Shown piece by piece: positions 11,591 through 20,640 of a stretch of DNA of 64,000 nucleotides (the first letter of the stretch is position 1; the number at the start of each line of letters is the position of its first letter). The position numbers and the translations under genes are program-made. The stretch is from NCBI GenBank assembly GCA_025618425.1, contig CM046842.1:38157054-38221053 (forward strand). The letters run 5' to 3'. The stretch is from Heliocidaris tuberculata. Lineage: Eukaryota; Echinodermata; Echinoidea; Camarodonta; Echinometridae. The notes beneath the pieces are model-generated. The model did not search any database and was not told the origin of the DNA. It saw only the letters and a program-made list of their open reading frames with translations.

Positions 11591-12855
11591 TTATAAAGAA
11601 ATCATATATCATAATAAAGGTCACTTAAGTCGGTGTTTATATTACGTTAGATATGTATATAGATGCATGTAATTTGTTGTTTTATTTTGTAGATATGAAC
11701 ATGTACTCTATTGAAAGGTGTGGAGGGGTATATTCACATGATTTGTCAGATATTAGTTTTGTTCATATACAATGGGTGTTATATTCTTTATCAACTATTT
11801 ATATCAAATAATATGACAATAATGTGTATAACAAAATGAATGTCCAAAATTTATTTAGGATAAAAACAACGTACATGTACTAAAAGCGTATGGTGATTAC
11901 ACACACACAAAAAATGAAATGAAATGGAAATGGGAAAAAAGAAGAAAATTGTTTGGTATGCTACTCTTCAGTGAAAGTATGAAATTAAATGGCTTTTGTA
12001 GACTTGCTCAAGTCAAGTACACATTGTTATCAACACGAACGGTTCCGTAATCAAATTGATTAAATATATCATATTCATTCTTTTTTCGGAATATGTACAT
12101 GTACTTAAATATTAGAACATTCATATGAACAAACCTTTGCCGGAACTATTATAACACTTGCATAAATGTTACTTGATTTTGTCGTAACTAATTCATTCCT
12201 TCATAAGAATCATTATATAATCTGTCGATAACCTATCCCTTTGGAGACTTAGAAACTTACAGGCTCAGGGTTGGTAGTCATATTAAAGGCGGACTTTAAG
12301 GCGGATTCAACTTAATCCATTAATTTACGGAAAGACACATTTCAAGCCTTTTATTCTGTAGAAATTACTCAAACTCCGTTACAAAAATAACAGACAATAT
12401 CAATGCAGACATGAAGTGAAAATGATAAATTTATTTCATGATGACATGAATTTCGTTTGTTGAGTTTGCGTACAGATTTATAGTCACTTTTACTGAATAA
12501 TGGGGTCGATACTTGGCCCTCCATATATCAGGGGACTAATTCTACCCACTAATCTCAGTTGGAGTTTAAACCTGGACTAAAGTTAATACGCATTTATGAA
12601 TACCGGCCACAAAGTGAGAGTGGCCATACTGGAAACGACAAATGTTTCATCATTTCATTATCATTACATTCATCATTTCATTATCATTATATATTCATCA
12701 TTATATTGTATTTTAGGATGTTCTTTAATATTCCTCGGGTAATAAAGGTGTAAGGTCAATACCAGATTGTGAAATGGTGTTTTGAATATAAACTCAGTAT
12801 GAGACGGCGGTTAACAAGTATGAACAAGTATGACGATTTGTGTTTGAATCGTTTC
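11590..12855. other. Intergenic, no gene recognised
   Basis: AT-rich, with short ATTCATC-type repeats near 12650-12710. No exon, RNA gene or transposon end was seen. Confidence 0.5.
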
Positions 12856-12856
12856 T

Positions 12857-13036
12857 ACACTGCAAAAACCAGGGTGTTAAGTCAACACCATCTCGGTATC
12901 AATATTGGGCCACACCAGATACGTGTTAAACAACACCAGTTTGATTCGAAACTGGTATTGTTTTAACACTTATCTAGAGTAGCACAATATAGATACCGAG
13001 ATGGGTTTGAATTAAGCCCTTGATTTTTGCAGTGTT
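12857..13036. mobile_element. ~180-bp MITE with CACTGCAAAAA ends
   Basis: Starts CACTGCAAAAACCAGGGTG and ends with the inverse (GCCCTTGATTTTTGCAGTG). A second inverted pair inside is CACCATCTCGGTATC / GATACCGAGATGG. This is a classic short palindromic non-autonomous DNA transposon structure. Confidence 0.75.
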
Positions 13037-13261
13037 CAGATTAAAGAAATATACTTTTTCCTCTCTCATTCTAGTACCATGTAATGTTGTATCGCAAGTG
13101 TGAGGACTCAGCTGTGAGTCGGTGAAAGGAGGTGTACACCATTATACTCTGTGTATGATTGCTTGACATTTTTCATTATTCATGTATGGTTTAGTGAGAC
13201 AGCTTAGTTCCATTAATTTAATTAATTTTGTTTCAAATGTATTTTATGTTCTGGTAATTAA

Positions 13262-13337
13262 CTCTTAGACAGAATATGGTGCGCTTAGAAACAACAGTTT
13301 TAAGCGCCTAATAAATGTTATGTATTATTATTATTAC
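13262..13337 (-). repeat. GCGCT-(AAT)n short element
   Basis: Read on the minus strand: AAT repeats, then ACATAACATTTATTAGGCGC. This matches the layout of the ~85-bp insertion at 19719-19803 (AAT repeats, then ACATTGGATATTTATATAGCGC). Confidence 0.4.
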
Positions 13338-13469
13338 CACTGCTTGGGGTGAGGTTCTCCCTTCGTTTCTGAGGCTCTATGACTAAGCTGAAAGTGTAGT
13401 GAATGTGAATTCAAAGAGATAGTTAAATCTAGAATGGAGAAATAGGGAATGTGTTTACAAGGAGGGCAT

Positions 13470-13590
13470 GGAAGATATTAATATATAGATATATAAATAT
13501 AGATATATAAATATAGATAGATATATGAATATAGATATATGAATATAGATATATGAATATAGATATATGAATATACATGCATATATAAAT
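13470..13590. repeat. ATATAGATATAAA-type tandem microsatellite
   Basis: Degenerate repeats of about 12-14 bp ('gatatataaatata') fill this stretch. Tyr/Ile-rich frames on the minus strand are artefacts. Confidence 0.85.
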
Positions 13591-14108
13591 ACAAAGAGAC
13601 ACAGAAGGGGGTGGAGAGCAAGAGAATGAAATGCAAGAGAACAAGACAATCTTGTGTGGGGATGGAGTGGTATGGAAGGGGTCCGATTATCTTCTTTTTA
13701 CTTTGCCCTCCCTTTCTCCCTTTCCTTTTCTCTCTTTCTATCACCTCCCCCCCCCCCCCCTCTCTCTTTCCTTCTCTCCCGTTCTATTTGGTAGGGGGCA
13801 CGCGTGCCATGTCATTTTACAGATAACTCTGTCTCTTTTGGGGGAGGGTTAAAATGAATTTTCAAATATCAATTCGCTTTGTATTTGTTTTGTTGCTCAT
13901 GGTGAAAATATCCTATGTCGAACTTGCAAAAGTTGCAAAAGCCCTGACAGCTCCACGTTTTATCATCAACACCGTTAGCAAGTCAGCCGTTGTTTCCTGG
14001 CAACGGACGACGCGCAGTATACCACGTGAGTGATAACAAGATGGCAAACAGCACGTGCATACATCGGCAACAATGAATAATGGAGATTTTTTAAAGGACA
14101 TAATGCCA

Positions 14109-14332
14109 TGAGAAAGAGAAGCTGAAGTGGAAATGCACTAATTTCAGGAGTGGTCTAAAAATCAGTTCCTTTGGAGTTTAATCCAACGCAAATGAAAGTG
14201 AAATCCCCCGAAATGTGGTACAGTGTATTTGAATTACAATGTTGGGAGTGGCATCAACTCAAAACAGTGATTCCTGATATGACTCCAAAAACTGAAAAAA
14301 GTGGATTTCCATTCCCGTAAGTTTAGAGAGTA
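14109..14332. mobile_element. Second copy of the GGAGTGGAAATCCAC MITE
   Basis: The right end GTGGATTTCCATTCCCGTAA then GTTTAGAGAGT mirrors the family end at 9051. The interior has 'aggagtggtct' and 'ggagtggcatcaact'. The left end is degraded. Confidence 0.55.
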
Positions 14333-14532
14333 ATATTAGGGGAAAAAAACATGTCATTAAACAATATATTTTACATTTGGTATATATAATTTCCTGAAGC
14401 AGAAGTTTTTGATATCCTGTAGAGTGAATTCATACCCGTTCAGTGAATAGAAGTTAACTTGGAATGGGAGAGGAAGAAAAATGGAAAGAGAGAAAGAGAT
14501 TGAGAGAAATAAAAAGATATTGTATACATATA

Positions 14533-14830
14533 TTGAATTGAATTGAATTGAATTTATTCATTGTCATGCACAACTGAGCAGGCATAAAAATCGTTTACGG
14601 TCTCACATTTGTATAAAGCATATAGTAGTATATCAACATATCATAAACTAACATTTACAGATAACTTAAGAGCATAAATTAGGAGATAAAATTATGCTGA
14701 AAGCCAGAAGGGCGTTACCTCATATCTTAACACAGAGTTAGCACCCCTCTGGCTCCCAACGGACGATAAATGAATATAAAATATTTCATAACAGTGTACA
14801 TGACAACAAGCAGCGACATACAAATAGAAC
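14533..14830. repeat. (TTGAA)n plus retroelement-like tail sequence
   Basis: Pentamer repeats are followed by about 270 bp of unique-looking sequence with 'ccagaagggcgttacc' and 'cacccctctggctccc'. It is read as the 3' untranslated part of a non-LTR element in minus orientation. No coding part is left. Confidence 0.4.
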
Positions 14831-14839
14831 AAAAGCACA

Positions 14840-14851
14840 GTCTAAGATATA

Positions 14852-14917
<66 letters not shown>

Positions 14918-14993
14918 ATCATCTCTACGGTTGTTTTCATTTATTGTGAACTTTTGTTATTTTTCATCAACCGACGCAGGACTAATTATTTTA

Positions 14994-15048
<55 letters not shown>

Positions 15049-15065
15049 TTATTTATTTATTTATT

Positions 15066-15113
<48 letters not shown>

Positions 15114-15648
15114 GAAAAAAGATATAGAGAGAGAGACAGACAGACAGACAGAAAAAGAGGTTGAGAGAGGGAGAGAGGGGGGGATGATGGGGGTAGATGG
15201 ATAGGAAAGGGCAGAAAGATGGGAGGACAGAGATTTAATATCGGACATTGCTCTAGGGTGAAAAAATAATGGAAAAGGGGCTCGTGTATGACGCTGGGAC
15301 AAGGAAGAGACATGAGAGAAATAACAAAATATACAAAGGGAGAAAAAAAGGAGAAGAGCTATCCTTATTATTAAGAGAGAGAGAGAGAGATAAACTGGGA
15401 GAGAAAAAAGAACAGATAGCCTTAGATAATACTGTGTGCGTATTTGTTGTGGGTATATATAATGTAGGCTTACATAATTATGAGAGAAAGCGAGAAAGAG
15501 AGAGAGAGACTGAGATAGAGAGAATGAGAGAGAGAGACAGAGAGAGAGTGAGAGAGAGAGGCTGAGAGAGAGAAGAGATAGGGAAGAGTGAGAGATAGAT
15601 ATAGAGGGGGGGAGAGAAGGGACACAGAGAGAGGGAGAGAGGTAGAAA

Positions 15649-15680
<32 letters not shown>
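14840..15680. repeat. (TA)n, (TTTA)n and long (GA)n tracts
   Basis: TA runs at 14846-14914 and 14999-15045, TTTA units to 15067, then GA-rich sequence with GACA units at 15068-15210 and 15370-15680. The Leu/Ser-rich minus-strand frames are translations of CT repeat. Confidence 0.9.
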
Positions 15681-15699
15681 GACAAAGAGCCACACCTCA

Positions 15700-17165
15700 T
15701 GAAGTAACACAAGACTGATACTACGCAGAAAACGAGATAAATTTTGTTAAGTAAATATACGTACAAGCAAGGTCGCTGGAATTACAAGATCTAACAAACA
15801 TTAGACTGTGTTAAACATGGAAAAACTCCTTTAGATAGTTACAATTCAACGTGAATACATGACATGTTTTCAACTTGTTTTACAGAAGAGGAAGCCCAAA
15901 ATGAATTATCATTTGTATTTCTTTGGAGCATTATTGTAGGAGACACGTCAGAGAACATTATTGTGATTTGATAAGAAGTGCTATAACAAGAAAGGGGAAA
16001 AGAAATAGTCATAGTCACAGATAGTCCGACTTGGTTGCACGAAAGCGTTATTTTTTATAGTTTTGAAAATAAGCACTGATTTTTTTTAATTCTCAAAAAA
16101 AAAAAGAGGTTCATTTAATAAGCAAATGCATTCATTTAATGATGAAAATTATTTCGGTATTGAGATGAATTCCCCTCCACCTTTTACCACTTCCTGAATA
16201 TATCTCGGTTTTTTCCCATGGTATGACCATTTGACTTATCTATCTAACAAGAAGCATCATGTAATCCTAGCAACGGAACAACTGCAAACAGAACGAAAGG
16301 ATTTAATTACTCCTTTATACACTGTAGTAAAACAGTGCGCAGTGAGCTGGCTAATTACACCGCACATACCGTGTTACACAGTAACCCGTTTTAATTGCTA
16401 TTTCGTTAAGAGCTATATCGCTGTCTGCAAATGCATTTTTGTAATACGTTTCGTGATGGAGGGGTGTTTTAGTTGTTATGTGTGAAACTGGCCGACAGTA
16501 CAGAATTAGTTTTTTCTTCAGATTGTCATCTTTGTGTCAGAGGAAAACTGGAGATTGCTGTGAGAAAACGGATAAAAAGGATATATGTATTAGCAACACA
16601 TGAAGAGATTTAGTACAACCAAAGGTAATGCCTATAAGTTTTCTTATCGATGAATTTCGTTGAATATATCTCATTACTTTTGACTGCTATATTACTTTTT
16701 TTTATGCAAATGGATGGTTAAAAGCTATTTAATACAACCCGTATATAAGGATACATAGAATTCATGAAATAAATGAGATTTATAAACACATAATGGTTGA
16801 ATCGGTATCTGGCCACCAGACAGGCCCTTACCTTTCGTTATTTTATTTTATTTATTTTTTGTCTCTTTACAAAATGTGACACGGATGGTTTCAACTGCAG
16901 CTTTCGGGTAATAATCTTTGAGTCTGATCACATTAGACTTCACCTTTATCATGGTTGCTGTATTTTCAAAAATTAATTGCATTTATTATTTATTATAATA
17001 TATAAAAAGGTACAGCCCAAAGCGGGGAATGAAATAATATAGCTCCCCAAAAGAATATGCAGAAAATTTAAGATTATTGAAGGGAAGGTATTGAAAAAAA
17101 AAAATACATGCAAGCATTAGTGTAGACTATTATAGACAACTATACTTCTTCTACAAATACTATGG
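15700..17165. other. Intergenic, no gene recognised
   Basis: AT-rich and without recognisable coding, repeat or RNA features. Confidence 0.5.
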
Positions 17166-17169
17166 GTGC

Positions 17170-17199
17170 AGCTACTACTACTACTACTACTTTTCTATG

Positions 17200-17247
<48 letters not shown>

Positions 17248-17320
17248 TAACTATACTACTACTATATAACTATACTACTACTATTACTACTAGTACTATT
17301 ACTACAACAACTTACACTAC
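17170..17320. repeat. (CTA)n microsatellite
   Basis: Near-pure ACT/CTA triplets over about 140 bp with a few interruptions. Confidence 0.95.
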
Positions 17321-17570
17321 TAAACAATTCACAGGACATCCAATATATTTCATTATAATCACTAACTGAAAGTATATTAGCTGTAAAATTAGTTGATTAA
17401 ACAATGCTCACTATAGTAACTTTTAAATAGCATTTAGCGTATAACAATGCGCAAACAGCCTAAATCAATTCTCATGCATCTAGTAATCAACCCCAGACAG
17501 GTTTCAGCAAAATTCAATATTGTAATAATATTGTGTTCCTTTATTCATTAGTTATTAAACCCATTTCCCA

Positions 17571-17725
17571 GGTGGATCCAGGATTTTGTAAAAGAGGGGG
17601 CACAGAGCCAAAAAAAGGAAACAATTAAGGAGGCATTTTTTTTTTAAAACTGTGTACTTAAGGTATGCCAGTTGGGTTTAAAGAGGGCCGCAGCCGATTT
17701 GCCCCCGCCCCTGGATCCGCCCCTC
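17571..17725. mobile_element. MITE with GGTGGATCCAGGATTTT ends
   Basis: Left GGTGGATCCAGGATTTTG and right CCCCTGGATCCGCCCC are inverted. The interior has 'gaggcattttttttttaaaac' and 'ggtatgccagttggg'. It is the same family as 45031-45182 (opposite orientation) and, at least by its left end, 61513-61774. Confidence 0.7.
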
Positions 17726-17729
17726 ATTT

Positions 17730-18640
17730 AAATTACAGATATTTCAAGAGTACGCCCTTGATAAGTCTCAGCAGTTCATTCTAAAAGAAGGGAGAAATGT
17801 ATGTTCTTTCAGAAAACTGTGTGATATGAATAAATCTTAAATCGTGTATAATTTGTTATTGGAACCTGTACGTTTTAGAAATATCTTATGTTGCCTTACT
17901 CTTCTGTCAATGAAATGTGTACCAAATAAACAAGGATTTAAGAAACATGAATCATACAATAACGAAATGGGTGCCTACAAAATACATCACATCAAGTTAA
18001 TCTCCTGACGATGAACATATAGCAAACTCTAAAACACGCGTCGAGACAGATATACTCCTTTACCGAAAGATTACCGTAGTTCGGAAACTCTTTTTCAGAA
18101 CTACACTACAGAGGATTACAAACAATTCTTTTCAGAACTACACTCTCCAAACTTCTGTGACCTGCTCACAACTTTCCTGATCTCGATCACTCTTTCCTCT
18201 TTCCATTTCACTTCATTTTGGGTGTATAAATACCGAAAGCCAAAACCAAAAATAGTCTTGTGTAAGTGTTTAATTTAATTTCGTTCCATTATCATCTCTT
18301 TCCTGTGTTTCCTTTGCTTTCACTTTTAAAAAATTCCTCTAAACGCCCCATATTAAATGGGTTACTTTCACAAAAGAATGTGTATGAACAGCCTTTTCAC
18401 AAAGGCTCCCACATACATGGTGTTACCGAAAGCCTTCCATTGATTGTGAATACTCACTCACCATGGAAACCTACAGAGAACATCAAAATACATCACGTAT
18501 TAACATTTTGTGTACCTCAACCGAATAAATAACATCAAGATATTATATAGACCTTCCTAAATGACGCACTCACACACATATATTAATATGTTTAAAGTAA
18601 TCCTTGTGGTGCATTTTGTATCTAATAGACAGGCCTAACA
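17730..18640. other. Intergenic, no gene recognised
   Basis: A TATA-like GTGTATAAATACC at 18219-18231 stands in an otherwise uninformative stretch. The open frame after it has no ATG start and no family likeness. Confidence 0.4.
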
Positions 18641-18985
18641 TCGAGGCAATTTAGAGGCTGTAGGGCTGTCTGAAAGGGTGGATATTCACTGAAAATATTG
18701 TTTAGTCAATTGACAAATTAAAATCTGTCATATAGGTGTCTTATTTGACAAACTAATAACTTGGTGAATAATTTGTCATGCGTGTGGTCTTACTTGACAA
18801 ATTATAATTTGTAATGTATGTGTCAAATTTTCATCTAGTCACGACAAATTTTAATTTGCCGAGAAAGGGGTTCTTATTTGACAATTTTTTTTTGTTGTTG
18901 TTGTCATTTGTCATGCAAGGAATTTAATTTTTATTGCACAAAAATTAATTTTTCATGCAGTAGTTTGTTGAATGTGATGATGCGT
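18640..18985. repeat. TGACAAATTATAATTTGTCA-type repeat cluster
   Basis: TTGACAAATT and its inverse AATTTGTCA alternate about eight times at roughly 60-bp spacing ('gtcttatttgacaaact', 'gtcttacttgacaaatt'). This is a diverged tandem array of small palindromes. Confidence 0.55.
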
Positions 18986-19244
18986 TTGTCACATGATAAG
19001 TTATATAAGTAAAGTGCTCCCTTGATAGAAAAAATATTTCGATTTTATGTCTCCAACAAAGAAACACTCGCTACGATTTTAAGATAAGATTATGCTACAA
19101 TATCTACAAAAACACAAAATACTTACAAAGCACTTTGTTCAAAGCCCTGAAAGTCAGGGGAAACAGGCTCCCTTACATCCCACTCCACATGCACATAGTA
19201 CAGTACATAATTACGTATGTACGCGCGCTGGCACAGATAGACCT

Positions 19245-19384
19245 GGGGAGCGTTTCATGAAAGGAAGTTGTCGGATATTTTATCCGACAACTGTTATAAG
19301 CTACTGAAATCCTTGCATCTGATTGGCTGAGAGCAAATTTGTCGGATAAAATATCTGACAAGTCCTTTCATGAAACGCCCCCCT
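19245..19384. mobile_element. Foldback element, GGGGAGCGTTTCATGAAA family, copy 1
   Basis: Ends GGGGAGCGTTTCATGAAAGG and CCTTTCATGAAACGCCCCCC are inverted. Inner arms are TTGTCGGATATTTTATCCGAC and GTCGGATAAAATATCTGAC. The core is CTTGCATCTGATTGGCTGAG. Sister copies are at 55759-55901 and 59551-59683. Confidence 0.8.
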
Positions 19385-19531
19385 GGGCCCCATTGCACAA
19401 AACTTGCGTTTGAACGCAACTTGGGAAAATCAAACACAACTTTATTTTCAGCCAATCAGAAGTGCGCATTCAGGACTTGCGTTTGATTTTAAGAGTTGCG
19501 TTTAAACGCAACTCTTTGTGCAACGGGCCCC
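19384..19531. mobile_element. Foldback element, GGGGCCCGTTGCACAAA family, copy 1
   Basis: Ends GGGCCCCATTGCACAAAAC and TTTGTGCAACGGGCCCC. Arms are GCGTTTGAACGCAACT and AGTTGCGTTTAAACGCAACT. The core is TCAGCCAATCAGAAG. It abuts the previous element without a gap. A sister copy is at 40254-40406. Confidence 0.8.
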
Positions 19532-19830
19532 AGTTCACAAATATATTCAAATTGTATGCATACTTTTAAAACAAAGGTTGTTCTCGACAACCTGAAAGCT
19601 TGTCAGAGGCTTGTCGGACATAGCAACAAGTAATATATGCAAACTGGATTCCAAGTATTGTAGTTCATTCATTAATAACAGGTAATTGGTATACCTCGTT
19701 ACTAGGTCCCCGGGAAAGAAATAATAATAATAATAATGATAACATTGGATATTTATATAGCGCTCATATCCACCATGAATGGTCCTCAAGGCGCTCCAAT
19801 ATATCCATAACTTTGAATAACTTTGTGAAC
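19532..19830. mobile_element. AACCGGTTTACTAA-family element with an 85-bp insertion
   Basis: Shares 'caaaggttgttct.gacaacctgaaagcttg', 'catagcaacaagtaat' and 'ctggattcc.agtattgtag' with 29339-29575. That copy goes straight from GGAAAGAAA to CATCCATAAA. This copy is interrupted there at 19719-19803 by AAT repeats plus ATTTATATAGCGCTCATATCC. Confidence 0.7.
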
Positions 19831-19840
19831 AGGGGGGGGG

Positions 19841-20087
19841 GGGGGTGTTTCATAAAGCTGTTTGTAAGTTACGAACGACTTTACGCACGACTGGTGATGT
19901 GTTCTTGTGCTAAATGAGATATCCCAGATTTTCCCTGGTGTTTTAACATGTGTGACTACAAAGATCGGACTTCAACTTTAGCTGATGGGAATCAAAATGA
20001 TTGAGAATCTGATTAGCACCCAAGAACAGGTACCAGTCGTGCGTAAAGTCGTCTGTAACTTTACGAACAGCTTTATGAAACACCTCC
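19841..20087. mobile_element. Foldback element, GGTGTTTCATAAAGCTG family, copy 1
   Basis: Left GGTGTTTCATAAAGCTGTTT and right AACAGCTTTATGAAACACC are inverted. The arms extend through GTTACGAACGACTTTACGCA and ACGACTGGT. A partial copy is at 33699-33812. Confidence 0.8.
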
Positions 20088-20242
20088 CAGCCGTTGCATA
20101 AAACTTGCTATTATAGTAACTTTGCTATTATAGTAACTTTTCATGGAATACTGGATTTTGATTGGCTCTTGAGCAACGTTACCATGGTAGTTACCATTGA
20201 TGGCAGAGTTACTATAATAGTAAGTCTTTATGCAATGCCACA
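20088..20242. mobile_element. Foldback element, CCGTTGCATAAAACTT family, copy 1
   Basis: Arms CCGTTGCATAAAACTTGCTA and TAGTAAGTCTTTATGCAA, with ACTATTATAGTAAC and CCATGGTAGTTACC palindromes inside and the core TTTTGATTGGCTCTTGAG. A sister copy at 61115-61277 has cleaner ends. Confidence 0.7.
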
Positions 20243-20284
20243 CAGGTCTATTGTATCGATATTATTATATTATTATGGCTATGC

Positions 20285-20345
20285 GGTTGGATCCTTCACG
20301 CCTGCCCCCCCCCCCCCATTGAAAAATCCTGGCTACGCCACTGTG
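20285..20345 (-). mobile_element. End fragment of a GTGGCGTAGCCAGG-type element
   Basis: Read on the minus strand: CAGTGGCGTAGCCAGGATTT then poly(G). This is a familiar end type in this window (compare 63431-63497). Only one end is present. Confidence 0.45.
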
Positions 20346-20617
20346 AGCGGCAAATTTATTCTTTCAGTGTATACTTATGATATGAGTATTAAAGTTTGTG
20401 TCGTAAAATGCAGTGGTGGAGATTTGTTACGCAATTATATTCCTCAGCTAGGGGGGACGCCCAATTTCCTGCATATTTCCGCCCATGGTAGAATGCCTCT
20501 CCACAGAATAAATCTGGGCCTAACAGCTATAAACCAATGAAATGGGGCTGACGTATACCAACTGAGTTCTGTCTTCTGTTGTATCTTGCATCTTCAAAGA
20601 ATAAATCAGGAGAGTTC

Positions 20618-20640
20618 TACCAGTCCAAGATGGCGGATTC
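20618..20640 (+). promoter_or_regulatory. YY1-like motif over the start codon
   Basis: CCAAGATGGCGGATTC at 20625-20640 matches the known YY1 site CAAGATGGCGG and includes the chosen ATG at 20630. YY1 motifs of this form often sit at the start codon just downstream of transcription starts. This supports 20630 as a real first coding exon. A TGACGT CRE-like half-site lies at 20548. Confidence 0.4.

Noticed and set aside
15057..15766. A 217-codon frame and several shorter ones on the minus strand
   Set aside because: Leu/Ser-rich product of CT repeats; no splice context or domain.
18219..18532. TATA-like box with an 88-codon frame after it
   Set aside because: The frame begins with GTG, has no family likeness and no splice partner.
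20094..20540. 148-codon frame upstream of the CNBD gene
   Set aside because: Starts in a foldback element and crosses a poly(C) element end; not a plausible exon.
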